A stretch of 64,000 nt of DNA. Source: Pseudomonas sp. MM211. GTDB lineage: Bacteria > Pseudomonadota > Gammaproteobacteria > Pseudomonadales > Pseudomonadaceae. Shown piece by piece: positions 47,416 to 55,974 of this stretch. Each line of letters starts with the position of its first letter. Within the stretch, counting starts at the first letter, position 1. The DNA is taken from positions 2,480,001 to 2,544,000 of the forward strand of contig NZ_CP081942.1 of NCBI RefSeq assembly GCF_020386635.1, written 5' to 3'. A program made the translations under genes and the position numbers. Under the pieces are notes generated by a model. The model made no database searches. It was given only the letters and a program-made list of their open reading frames with translations, and had not been told where the DNA came from.

Positions 47416-48869
47416 TGAGCCTGTTGCCCTATCGCCTGGCTCGTCAGACCGGCGTGGCTTGGGTGCCGGCTGATGACGGCTGGAGCCTGTGGCTGTGCGA
47501 TGACGCCGATAGCGATCAACTGCAGGAGTTGCTGCGTGTCGAAGGCGCGCCCGGATCGGTGTGTCGCTTGCCGCGGGCCGAGTTCGAGCAACGTCTCGGC
47601 CTGCTGTATCAGGCCGGCGAGGGGGCGAACGCGGCGCTGATCGAGGGCATCGGCGAGCAGGTCGATCTCGACAGCCTGATGAATGACATGCCGCGCATCG
47701 AGGATCTGCTCGAGAGCGATGACGAGGCGCCGGTGATCCGCCTGATCAACGGCCTGTTCGCCCAGGCGCTGCAGTTGCAGGCCTCGGATATCCATATCGA
47801 AACCTTCGAGCAGAGTCTGGTGGTGCGCCTGCGCATCGACGGCCATCTGCGCGAAGTCCTGCGCCCGCCACGGGCGTTATCGGCCATGCTGGTGTCGCGG
47901 ATCAAGGTTATGGCGCGGCTGGACATCGCCGAAAAACGTCAGCCCCAGGATGGACGTATCACCCTGCGTGCTGCTGGTCGCGAAGTCGACGTGCGGGTTT
48001 CCACGCTGCCGGGCATTCACGGCGAGCGGGTGGTGATGCGCGTGCTGGATAAGCAGGCCAGCCTGCTGGCGCTGCCCAATCTGGGCATGCCGCCTGCGGT
48101 GGAGCAGGGCCTGCGTGCCTGTCTGGGCCGCCCCAACGGCATCGTGCTGAGCACCGGGCCAACCGGCTCGGGCAAGACCACCACCCTGTACGCCAGCCTC
48201 AACAGCCTGAATGACGGCAGCCGCAATATCCTCACCGTCGAAGACCCGGTGGAATACGCCATCACCGGTATCGGCCAGACCGCCATCAACCCGCGTGCCG
48301 GGCTGACCTTCGCCACTGGCTTGCGAGCGATCCTGCGCCAGGATCCGGACGTGATCATGCTCGGCGAAATCCGTGATCGGGAGACCGCGCAGATTGCCGT
48401 GCAGGCCAGTCTCACCGGGCATCTGGTGTTGTCGACCCTGCATACCAACAGTGCAGTGGGCGCCGTGACGCGGCTGCGCGACATGGGTATCGAGCCCTTC
48501 CTGATCGCCTCCTGCCTGCGTGGCGTGCTCGCCCAGCGCCTGGTGCGCCGCCTGTGCAGCTGTGCCGAGCGTCGACCCTTGCAGGACGCCGAACGGCAGT
48601 TGCTGCCGGAGCTGGCCGACCTCGAACACAGCTTTCATCCAGTCGGTTGCGAGCAGTGCCAGGGTAGCGGTTATCAGGGCCGCCTGGGGCTCTACGAATT
48701 CATCGAGCTGGATGCCGGGCTGATCGCGCTGCTGTACAGCGGCGCCAGCGAGGTGAGCATGCAGGCCTACCTAGAGGATCGACGGCAGAGCCTGTCGGCC
48801 ATGGCCTGCGACTGCCTGGCACGCGGCGACACCAGCCTCGCCGAAGTGCTGCGCGCGGTGCAGGGCTGA
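47415..48869 (+). CDS. gspE: Type II secretion ATPase GspE
   Basis: 484-aa cytoplasmic motor. Walker A STGPTGSGKTTT (about 247-256), Asp box NILTVEDPVEY, Walker B DVIMLGEIRD, His box HLVLSTLHTNSA. The zinc-binding tetracysteine is present as CSC and CEQC around 378-415. Shares one base with gspD. Confidence 0.96.
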   Translation: MSLLPYRLARQTGVAWVPADDGWSLWLCDDADSDQLQELLRVEGAPGSVCRLPRAEFEQRLGLLYQAGEGANAALIEGIGEQVDLDSLMNDMPRIEDLLESDDEAPVIRLINGLFAQALQLQASDIHIETFEQSLVVRLRIDGHLREVLRPPRALSAMLVSRIKVMARLDIAEKRQPQDGRITLRAAGREVDVRVSTLPGIHGERVVMRVLDKQASLLALPNLGMPPAVEQGLRACLGRPNGIVLSTGPTGSGKTTTLYASLNSLNDGSRNILTVEDPVEYAITGIGQTAINPRAGLTFATGLRAILRQDPDVIMLGEIRDRETAQIAVQASLTGHLVLSTLHTNSAVGAVTRLRDMGIEPFLIASCLRGVLAQRLVRRLCSCAERRPLQDAERQLLPELADLEHSFHPVGCEQCQGSGYQGRLGLYEFIELDAGLIALLYSGASEVSMQAYLEDRRQSLSAMACDCLARGDTSLAEVLRAVQG

Positions 48870-48871
48870 GT

Positions 48872-50074
48872 ATGCCGACCTATCGCTATCACGCCGTCGA
48901 CCTGGCCGGCAAACCGCACAAGGCCAGTCTGCAGGCGGACAGCGAGCGCCACGCCCGACAGCTATTGCGCGAGAGCGGGCTGTTCGCCCGTGAGCTGCAC
49001 CGTCACGACCCGCAAAGCCGGCAGCCACGTCGTCAGCGGGTCAGCCGCGCGCAACTGTGCGAGCTGACCCGGCAACTGGCGACACTCACCGGCGCGGGCA
49101 TTCCGCTGGTCGACGCACTGGGCACTCTGGAGCGGCAGCTGGTCCAGCCAGCACTGCGCAGCCTGCTGGTGGCGGTACGCGGCTCCCTCGCCGAGGGCGT
49201 TGGCCTGGCCCGTAGCCTGGCACGTCAGGGCGGGGTGTTCTCTACGCTGTATTGCGCGCTGGTAGAGGCAGGCGAGCGCTCCGGTCGCCTGGCCCAGGTG
49301 CTCGAGCGCCTGGCCGAGCACCTGGAGCAGGTCCAGCGGCAACAGCACAAGGCCCGCACCGCGCTGATCTATCCGGCCGTGCTGATGGGCGTTTCCCTGG
49401 CCGTGGTGATCGGCCTGATGACCTTCGTGGTGCCCAAGCTCACCGAACAGTTCGCCCATGCCGGGCAGAGCTTGCCGTGGATCACCACGCTGCTGATCGG
49501 CATCAGCAATACGCTGGTGCTGCTCGGCCCGTGGTTGCTGGGCGCGGCACTGCTGGCGGCGTTGGTCGGCAAGCTACTGCTGCGCAAGCCGCACTGGTGC
49601 CTGCGCCGCGATGATCTGCTACTGCGCCTGCCCCAGGTCGGCGTGCTGTTGCAGGTGCTGGAGAGCGCGCGGCTGTCGCGCAGCCTGGCGATCCTCGCCG
49701 GCAGTGGCGTGCCGCTGCTGGAAGCCCTGCAGGTGGCGACCGCCACGGTCAACAACCGGCGCATCCGTTTGGCGCTGGAACGGGTCGGCAGCGAGGTGAA
49801 GGGCGGCGTCAGCCTGCACCGCGCCCTGGAGGCCAGCGGCCATTTTCCTCCGTTGCTGCTGAACATGGTCGCCAGTGGCGAAGCCAGCGGCACCTTGCCG
49901 GACATGCTCGAACGCGTGGCGGACAACCAGGAGCGTGGCTTCGCCCGCCAGGTGGACACCGCCATGGCGCTATTCGAACCCTTGATGATTCTGGTGATGG
50001 GCGGCGTGGTGCTGTTCATCGTAATGGCCGTGCTGCTGCCGATCATGCAGCTCAATCAGGGCCTGACACTTTGA
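48872..50074 (+). CDS. gspF: Type II secretion inner-membrane protein GspF
   Basis: 400 aa with two T2SSF domains (GIPLVDALGTLERQ; GVPLLEALQVAT) and three membrane helices. Forms the platform that works with GspE. Three bases after gspE. Confidence 0.95.
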   Translation: MPTYRYHAVDLAGKPHKASLQADSERHARQLLRESGLFARELHRHDPQSRQPRRQRVSRAQLCELTRQLATLTGAGIPLVDALGTLERQLVQPALRSLLVAVRGSLAEGVGLARSLARQGGVFSTLYCALVEAGERSGRLAQVLERLAEHLEQVQRQQHKARTALIYPAVLMGVSLAVVIGLMTFVVPKLTEQFAHAGQSLPWITTLLIGISNTLVLLGPWLLGAALLAALVGKLLLRKPHWCLRRDDLLLRLPQVGVLLQVLESARLSRSLAILAGSGVPLLEALQVATATVNNRRIRLALERVGSEVKGGVSLHRALEASGHFPPLLLNMVASGEASGTLPDMLERVADNQERGFARQVDTAMALFEPLMILVMGGVVLFIVMAVLLPIMQLNQGLTL

Positions 50075-50088
50075 AGAGGAAAGCCATC

Positions 50089-50523
50089 ATGCGCAGCAAT
50101 CGTTTCACTCAACGGGGCTTCACCCTGATGGAAATCATGGTGGTGATCTTCATCATGGGGCTGCTGATCGCCGTGGTCGCGCCCAGCGTACTGGGCAGCC
50201 AGGACAAGGCCATGAAGCAGAAGGTGATGGCCGACCTGTCGACCTTCGAGCAGGCCCTGGACATGTACCGCCTCGACAACCTGCGCTTCCCCAGCAACGA
50301 GCAGGGGCTTGCGGCATTGGTGACCAAGCCCACCGTCGAACCGATGCCGCGCTCCTGGCGCGCCGACGGTTACATCCGCCGCCTGCCGCAGGACCCCTGG
50401 GGCAATGCTTACCAGTACCGCAGCCCGGGAGAGCATGGCCGGGTCGATATCTATTCGTTGGGCGCCGATGGTGTCGATGGCGGCGAAGGCATCGATGGCG
50501 ACCTGGGCAACTGGAATCTTTGA
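50089..50523 (+). CDS. gspG: Major pseudopilin GspG
   Basis: 144 aa from ATG 50089, with GAGGAAAG upstream; an earlier in-frame ATG is at 50071. Prepilin peptidase site in RGFTLMEIMVV, then the conserved calcium-binding C-terminus (PWGNAYQYRSPG ... YSLGADGVDGGEG). Main pseudopilus subunit. No peptidase gene lies here, so PilD elsewhere must process it. Confidence 0.95.
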   Translation: MRSNRFTQRGFTLMEIMVVIFIMGLLIAVVAPSVLGSQDKAMKQKVMADLSTFEQALDMYRLDNLRFPSNEQGLAALVTKPTVEPMPRSWRADGYIRRLPQDPWGNAYQYRSPGEHGRVDIYSLGADGVDGGEGIDGDLGNWNL

Positions 50524-50570
50524 GCTGCGGCTTATGACCCTTTGCCAGAACGCGATGGTAGTCAACCAAC

Positions 50571-50646
50571 GTAGGGTGGACGACGCTTCACCCGTCCACC
50601 GTTCCACTGCCGCCATGGTGGATGAAAAGCGCGTCATCCATCCTAC
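50571..50646. repeat. 76-bp inverted-repeat element between gspG and gspH
   Basis: Arms GTAGGGTGGACGACGC... and ...GCGTCATCCATCCTAC are imperfect 30-bp inverted copies around a 16-bp centre. The gspH start codon lies inside it at 50615. Confidence 0.7.
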
Positions 50647-51094
50647 GCCTGCGCAGCGCGGGTTCAGCCTGCTGGAGTTGCTGGTCGTGCTGTTCATCGC
50701 CGGCCTGCTGACCAGCCTCAGCGTGGCCTGGCTCGACAGCGGCCAGGCGCCGGCGCAGCAGGCGCTGGAACGCCTTGCCGCCGCCAGCCGCGCCCAGGCG
50801 GGAGTGGCGCTGCACGCTGGGCAGATTCATGGCCTGCGCTGGAACGGCCAGCGCCCGGAGTTCGTGCGCCAGGTGCGGGAGAACGATCAACTGCGCTGGC
50901 AGGTCGAGCCGGTCGCGCTGGGCGAGTGGCCGGCAGTGCTGAGGCCTGACTGGCCAGCTGCTGGCGAGCCGCGCCTGGTCTTCACGCCAAACGGGGTCGG
51001 TCGTCCGCAGGTACTGCGCTGGCAATGGCCGGAGGGTGGCGAGCAATGGCAGTGGGACAGCGCCGGTCGCTTGCAGCGGACGTCGCTGCCATGA
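50615..51094 (+). CDS. gspH: Minor pseudopilin GspH
   Basis: 159 aa from ATG 50615. Prepilin site in QRGFSLLELLVVLFIAGLL. The leader MVDEKRVIHPT is encoded by the right arm of the inverted-repeat element, so the original N-terminus was replaced or extended. It lacks a good Shine-Dalgarno. Other starts further up remain open. Overlaps gspI by 4 bp. Confidence 0.85.
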   Translation: MVDEKRVIHPTPAQRGFSLLELLVVLFIAGLLTSLSVAWLDSGQAPAQQALERLAAASRAQAGVALHAGQIHGLRWNGQRPEFVRQVRENDQLRWQVEPVALGEWPAVLRPDWPAAGEPRLVFTPNGVGRPQVLRWQWPEGGEQWQWDSAGRLQRTSLP

Positions 51095-51456
51095 AGCGCC
51101 AGCGGGGTTTCACCCTGCTTGAAGTGACGGTCGCCCTGGGTATCGCCGCCACGCTGGCGGTCATGACCAGCCAGGCCCTGCGCCAGCGCCTGGCCGTGCA
51201 GCAGAGCGTCCAGCAGCATCAACTGGGGGCGTTGTGTGCTCGTGAGCTGGAGGCACGTTTCGCGGTCGAGCAGCTATGGCCTGCGCAGAACAGCCTCACC
51301 GGGGTTCTCGTCCAGGGCCACGGGAACTGCCACTGGCAACTGCAAATGCAGGGCACCGGTGTACGGGATCTGCGGCGTGCCGAGTTGAGCCTGTTCGCTG
51401 ATGGCGATCGCCGCGAGTCGCTGGGGCTGTATCAACTGTTTCTGGTGCGCCCGTGA
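51091..51456 (+). CDS. gspI: Minor pseudopilin GspI
   Basis: 121 aa. Leader KRQRGFTLLEVTVALGIAATLA is the prepilin signature. Forms the tip complex with GspJ and GspK. ATGA overlaps with both neighbours. Confidence 0.9.
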   Translation: MKRQRGFTLLEVTVALGIAATLAVMTSQALRQRLAVQQSVQQHQLGALCARELEARFAVEQLWPAQNSLTGVLVQGHGNCHWQLQMQGTGVRDLRRAELSLFADGDRRESLGLYQLFLVRP

Positions 51457-52043
51457 GGACGTGGCAACGTGGCCTGACCCTGGTGGAGCTGCTGGTCGCC
51501 CTGGCGCTCACCGCCTTGCTCGGTGTGCTTCTGGCTGCCTTGGTCAATGGCTGGATCAACGTTCGCGAGCGCTTGTCACAGGGCTCGCCAGGCATGCCGG
51601 TACTGGATTTTTGTCTGGCGCTGGAGCGTCGTTTCGATACCACCGTGCTGCGTCAGCTGCATGAGCGGCGCTTGCCGCTCGCCTTGAACTGGCTGGACTG
51701 GAAGCCGGATGAACTGCAACTGCAATGGGTGGCGCTGGGCGCCTGGCCAAGCGCAGAAGGTGGCGCACGCCTGCAGCGTCAGCGCCTCGTTTACGACCGT
51801 CGCAGCCAGCATCTGCTGCTGCAGGCATCCAGTGATCTGTACGCCGCGGCCGCACCGGTCTGGACACTGCGCGAGCAGTTGGATCGGGTGGAGTCGGTGA
51901 GTTTTACCTTTCGCCAGGACAGCCGCTGGCTGGCCTGGCCATCTACGGACAGGTTGCGCCCGGACAGGGGCGTGCGCCTGACTTTTCAGCGTGATGGAGC
52001 ACCCTATGTTTGTACGTTTGCCTTGCCTTGGGGCCGCTCATGA
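51453..52043 (+). CDS. gspJ: Minor pseudopilin GspJ
   Basis: 196 aa with GTG start. Prepilin signature WQRGLTLVELLVALALTALLG, soluble domain with WLDWKPDELQLQWV and LREQLDRVESVSFTF. Tip-complex subunit. Confidence 0.9.
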   Translation: MRTWQRGLTLVELLVALALTALLGVLLAALVNGWINVRERLSQGSPGMPVLDFCLALERRFDTTVLRQLHERRLPLALNWLDWKPDELQLQWVALGAWPSAEGGARLQRQRLVYDRRSQHLLLQASSDLYAAAAPVWTLREQLDRVESVSFTFRQDSRWLAWPSTDRLRPDRGVRLTFQRDGAPYVCTFALPWGRS

Positions 52044-53146
52044 AGCGTGAACGCTGGCGCCGCCGCGCGGCACGTCCCTGGCTGTTACTGCGCCCAGGTA
52101 CCCATGGCGAGGCCTGGCAGTGGGCGCAGATTGAGCTGGGGCACGTGCAGGCCTCTGGTTCTGGCGCGCCGCCCCCAATTGCTGGCGCGCGGGTGGCGCT
52201 GGTGCTGCCGGGTGAGCTGTGCAGCCATTTTCAGGTACCCGCGCCGCCGGGGCTGAAACGCCACGAGTGGCCGTTGTTGCTCGAGGATCGCCTGCTGCAG
52301 AACGCTCAGACGACGGCCTGCGGATGCCTGGGCCGTGAGCCCGGCTCCCTGCAACTGGTCTGCGTCGACCAGGCGCTGTTGGATGGCTGGCTGGATCAGT
52401 GTGCGGCGTGGCAGCTCGACGTGCAGCGCTGCTGGGCGGAGTTCCAACTGCTGCCGGCGCCGTCTCTAGGCACAGCGTGTTGTTGGCAGCGGGACGCGCG
52501 GCTGAGCCTGTTCGTGGGTAGCAGCGCCGAGGCACGTCAGCACTGGCTGGCGTGGCCCATCGAGCTTCAGGCAGCAGCACCCGCCGGTGTTTGGCGCGAG
52601 CTCGAGATGCAGGCGTTCGAGGGGGCTTGGCCTGAGCGCTTCGCCGCGCTGGATGGCCTGCCGACTCTGTTCGAGCCGCGCCGCGCCAAACGTCAGGCCC
52701 GCCAGATGGGCCCTGGTCTATGGCGCCTGCCTGCTGCCTGTCTGGCCCTGGCAGTGCTCTGGGTTGGCCTGTGGTCCAGCCAGCAGTGGCGGCAGCAGGG
52801 CATCTATCAAACGCAGGTGGAAGAAGTGGTCGGGCCAGTCGCTTCTGCCCGTGAAGCGGCGCAACGGTTGAAGCAGCAACGCCAGGGGGCAGATGAACGA
52901 CAGCTTCGCTTGCGGCAACTGGAGCACCTGCAGACCGAACTCGATGGCTGGCTGCGCGCCAACGGTAGCTGGCAATTGAGCACTGCTCACTTCGACGGTC
53001 AGCGTTGGACGCTGCGCCTGCAAGGGCATGAGGTCATCGACGAGTCACCCTGGCAGGCGATGGCCAGCGCCATAGGCGTAGCGGTGCAGGTGAGCGAGGC
53101 AAGCGACGAGCTCAATCTGACCTTCGACCTGGGAGCCGCATCATGA
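52040..53146 (+). CDS. gspL: Type II secretion protein GspL
   Basis: 368 aa from ATG 52040 (ATGA overlap with gspJ). Cytoplasmic actin-like part, one membrane helix (LPAACLALAVLWVGLWSSQ, about 230-250) and a periplasmic ferredoxin-like domain. It recruits GspE to the membrane. Confidence 0.87.
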   Translation: MKRERWRRRAARPWLLLRPGTHGEAWQWAQIELGHVQASGSGAPPPIAGARVALVLPGELCSHFQVPAPPGLKRHEWPLLLEDRLLQNAQTTACGCLGREPGSLQLVCVDQALLDGWLDQCAAWQLDVQRCWAEFQLLPAPSLGTACCWQRDARLSLFVGSSAEARQHWLAWPIELQAAAPAGVWRELEMQAFEGAWPERFAALDGLPTLFEPRRAKRQARQMGPGLWRLPAACLALAVLWVGLWSSQQWRQQGIYQTQVEEVVGPVASAREAAQRLKQQRQGADERQLRLRQLEHLQTELDGWLRANGSWQLSTAHFDGQRWTLRLQGHEVIDESPWQAMASAIGVAVQVSEASDELNLTFDLGAAS

Positions 53147-53529
53147 ATCTGAATCTTGAGCGCCGCGGTATGCGGTTGCTGGCGGTTGTGATCGTCGCCG
53201 TGTTGCTGGCGCTGCTGGCCTGGCGTGAAGGCCGGCAGCACTGGCAGGCGTTCGGCCAGTGGCAGACGCTGGCGCAGTCGGCCCTGGCGCTGCGTGCCGA
53301 GAGGACGTTGACCGCCGATGACCTGCAGCAGGCCGCCAAGACCCGGGAAATCAGCATCGAAACCCTGGAGCCCGGCAGCGAAGAGTGGCTGGTGCGCGGC
53401 CAGCTGAAAGATGAGCGCGTGCTGCAGGATTGGCTTCTGCAACTGGAACGAGAAGGCGCTCGGCCGCTGCGCTGGGGCCTGCAGCGTGGCGAGTCGGCGT
53501 TGCACTTCGAATTGGCGTTGCAACGATGA
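53143..53529 (+). CDS. gspM: Type II secretion protein GspM
   Basis: 128 aa. N-terminal membrane helix (LLAVVIVAVLLALLAW), then a periplasmic ferredoxin-like domain (ALRAERTLTADDLQQAAKTREI). Partner of GspL. ATGA overlap on both sides. Confidence 0.87.
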   Translation: MNLNLERRGMRLLAVVIVAVLLALLAWREGRQHWQAFGQWQTLAQSALALRAERTLTADDLQQAAKTREISIETLEPGSEEWLVRGQLKDERVLQDWLLQLEREGARPLRWGLQRGESALHFELALQR

Positions 53530-54185
53530 CGCGGCGTCGTTGGCTGTGGGCGTTGCTGGTCTTTGTCATGACGCTGCTGGTCGAGCTGCCCGCCCGTTGG
53601 CTGTTGGCGCCGCTGCCCGTGCCGCTGGCAGGCATCAGCGGCAGTATCTGGCAGGGGCAGGCCGAGCGCCTGGGCGATCTCGGCCCGTTGCGCTGGAATT
53701 GGCAACCCTGGCGGCTCAGCGCGCAGGCGAGTGCTGGATATCAGGGGCAGCGCTGGCAACTGCAGGTGTCCGGCTGGCCCTGGGCCTGGCATGCCTCGTT
53801 GCAACCCGCCAGCGATCTACATACGTTCGTAACCGGTTACCGCTTGGCAGGGCAGTGGCAGGGCAGCATCGAGTTGCAGGGCAGTGGAACACGCTGCCTG
53901 TCAGCCAACGGGAATTTACAGGGAGAGGGTCTAGCGCTGCTGGCGCCCTGGCAGCTGGACCTGGGACAAGCGCGTGTGACGCTCGATTGCCGCGCCGGCT
54001 GGAAGTTGGCTGGGCAGTTGAGCTTGGCTGGTCAGCATCAGGCCGACCTGGCGGCTGATCTGCTCGCCCGGCAGGCCAGGTTGACGGGGCGAGTCGAACC
54101 CGGCGCGGCACTGCAACCGGTGCTGGTCAGTGCGCAATGGCTGGCGCCGGGCGGCACCGAGGTGGCGCGCAGCATCCGCTGGTAA
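53526..54185 (+). CDS. gspN: Type II secretion protein GspN
   Basis: 219 aa. One N-terminal membrane helix (WLWALLVFVMTLLVELPARWLL) and a periplasmic part with GSIWQGQAERLGDLGPLRWNWQP. Accessory subunit found in a subset of systems. Last gene of the operon. Confidence 0.85.
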   Translation: MTRRRWLWALLVFVMTLLVELPARWLLAPLPVPLAGISGSIWQGQAERLGDLGPLRWNWQPWRLSAQASAGYQGQRWQLQVSGWPWAWHASLQPASDLHTFVTGYRLAGQWQGSIELQGSGTRCLSANGNLQGEGLALLAPWQLDLGQARVTLDCRAGWKLAGQLSLAGQHQADLAADLLARQARLTGRVEPGAALQPVLVSAQWLAPGGTEVARSIRW

Positions 54186-54207
54186 GCGCCTCGCCTAAGA
54201 GCCTTTT

Positions 54208-54328
54208 CAAAGTCTCGCGAGCTAGAGCCATGCAAGGCAAAAACAGGCGAGGACGCGGAGTTTACGCGTTGTAAATGAGCAGTCCGAGCCTGTTTTTACG
54301 CAGCAGGGCCGACGCGCAGCAGACTTTG
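54208..54328. repeat. MITE-like inverted-repeat element
   Basis: CAAAGTCT and AGACTTTG at the ends, an inner AAAAACAGGC / GCCTGTTTTT pair, and no coding capacity. It lies between the 3' ends of gspN and the L,D-transpeptidase gene and may act as a terminator for both. Confidence 0.55.
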
Positions 54329-54337
54329 GATAGGTTC

Positions 54338-54841
54338 TCAGGGGCGAATCTCGATCAGCGTGCCGTCCTTCACCATCGCCCAGACCTCGCGCATATCGGC
54401 GTTCTTCATGGCGATACAGCCTTCTGTCCAGTCCAGGGTGTGGAAGAACCACTCGGGGTATTCGTCGTCCACTGGCGTACCGTGGATCATGATCATGCTG
54501 CCCGGCTTCACCCCGGCGGCTTTGGCCTGGGCCTGATCGCGGGCGTTGGGGTAGGAGATGTGCAGGGACAGCTGATAGTTCTCGCTCTTGCGGCGCCAGT
54601 CGATCCAGTAGAAACCTTCCGGCGTGCGTAGGTCGCCTTCGCGCTGCTTGGCGCCAAGCGGCTGCTTGCCCAGGGAAATGCGGTATGACTTGAGCGTTTC
54701 GCCCTTGCCGATCAGGTGCAGCCGACGCTGGGACTTTTCCACCAGGATCTTGTCGACGGTCGCGGCGGGAGACGCAGGCGCGGTGGCGGCCTGGCCAGCG
54801 AAGGTCAGAGAGAGCAGGGTGAAGGCGAGCAACCAACGCAT
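54338..54841 (-). CDS. L,D-transpeptidase family protein (YkuD)
   Basis: 167 aa with a cleavable signal peptide (LLAFTLLSLTFAGQAATA). YkuD catalytic motif: MIMIHGTPVDD with its histidine and WTEGCIAMKN with the nucleophile cysteine. Such enzymes cross-link peptidoglycan or attach lipoproteins. A single small domain without LysM. Confidence 0.9.
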   Translation of the reverse strand: MRWLLAFTLLSLTFAGQAATAPASPAATVDKILVEKSQRRLHLIGKGETLKSYRISLGKQPLGAKQREGDLRTPEGFYWIDWRRKSENYQLSLHISYPNARDQAQAKAAGVKPGSMIMIHGTPVDDEYPEWFFHTLDWTEGCIAMKNADMREVWAMVKDGTLIEIRP

Positions 54842-54944
54842 GGGATTTCGACTGAGCGGATGGCCGGCGAGCGGCGGAGGCTCATTCTAAGGCAGGCGTA
54901 TAGGGGCGCCTAGGGGATAGCGACAAGAGCCGCCATTGGCATTG

Positions 54945-55115
54945 GTAGCCTGGCGTAGAGCGAAGCGAAACCCAGGAAGCGGTATCCGCTCTACTCAAGC
55001 CAGCAAGACCGAGCACTGTTCCCCGCGCATCGCTCCGCTCAGAGACAGGCTACGAAAGCAGGCAGCGACACCCAGGGGATTCCCCCGGGTATCGCTTCGC
55101 TCAACGCCGGGTTAC
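54945..55115. repeat. Intergenic palindromic repeat
   Basis: Arms GTAGCCTGGCGTAGAGCGAAG and its imperfect complement ending CGCTTCGCTCAACGCC-GGGTTAC enclose about 120 bp. The 280-bp gap between the L,D-transpeptidase and pirin genes has no coding sequence. Confidence 0.5.
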
Positions 55116-55121
55116 TGCCTG

Positions 55122-55844
55122 TCAGGACAGCGACGGCAGTTCGTTGGGGCGCAGATCGAACACCAGCACTTCGGCCTGTTCGCCGTTGCTCAGGTGCAGG
55201 TCACGCACATCGCGCAGCCGTACACCATCACCCGCCTGCAGCGGCTGGCCGTTCAGCTCGACGCTGCCGCGTGCCACGTGAACGTAGGCATAGCGGTTCT
55301 CGTCGAGCTGCAACTGAGCCTGCTCGGCGCCGTCGAACAACCCGGCATATACCCGCGCATTCTGCCGTACGGTCAACGAGCCATCGGCGCCGTCTGGCGA
55401 GATGATCAACTGCAGGCGACCGCGTTTCTGCGCTTCGCTGAAGTGCTCCTGCTGGTAGCGTGGCTCGGCCTGACGCTCGCTCGGCACTATCCAGATCTGC
55501 AGAAAGTGCACCGAGTCGCTGGGCGAGTGGTTGAACTCGCTGTGCGAAACACCGGTACCGGCGCTCATCAGTTGCACGTCGCCAGGGCGGATCACCGAGC
55601 CGGTGCCCAGGCTGTCCTTGTGCTCCAGGGCGCCTTGCAGCACGTAGGAGAAGATCTCCATGTTGCGGTGCGGGTGCTCGCCGAAGCCCTGGCCGGCAGC
55701 CACGGTGTCGTCGTTGATGACCAGCAGGTCGGAGAAGCCCCTTTCTTTCGGGTTGTTGTAGCTGGCGAAAGAGAAGGTATGGAAGGAGTTGAGCCAGCCA
55801 TGGTTGGCGTGGCCACGATCGGTCGATTTACGGATAGCCAGCAT
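55122..55844 (-). CDS. Pirin family protein (YhhW-like)
   Basis: 240-aa bicupin. Metal ligands in GFGEHPHRNMEIFSY and the second histidine pair region (GTGVSHSEFNHS) are kept. Relatives act as quercetin dioxygenases in vitro or as redox-sensing proteins. It follows a LysR regulator on the same strand by 130 bp and may be its target. Confidence 0.92.
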   Translation of the reverse strand: MLAIRKSTDRGHANHGWLNSFHTFSFASYNNPKERGFSDLLVINDDTVAAGQGFGEHPHRNMEIFSYVLQGALEHKDSLGTGSVIRPGDVQLMSAGTGVSHSEFNHSPSDSVHFLQIWIVPSERQAEPRYQQEHFSEAQKRGRLQLIISPDGADGSLTVRQNARVYAGLFDGAEQAQLQLDENRYAYVHVARGSVELNGQPLQAGDGVRLRDVRDLHLSNGEQAEVLVFDLRPNELPSLS

Positions 55845-55974
55845 GATGAATCCTCCTGTTGATGATCGCTGCCTGATTCGGCGGCATGGGAGTGAGTCTA
55901 CTGACTATCTGTGGATTGATTAACCGGCTGAAATTGGAATGATTGTCTTCTTTGGGTTGACTATTATTCAGGGC

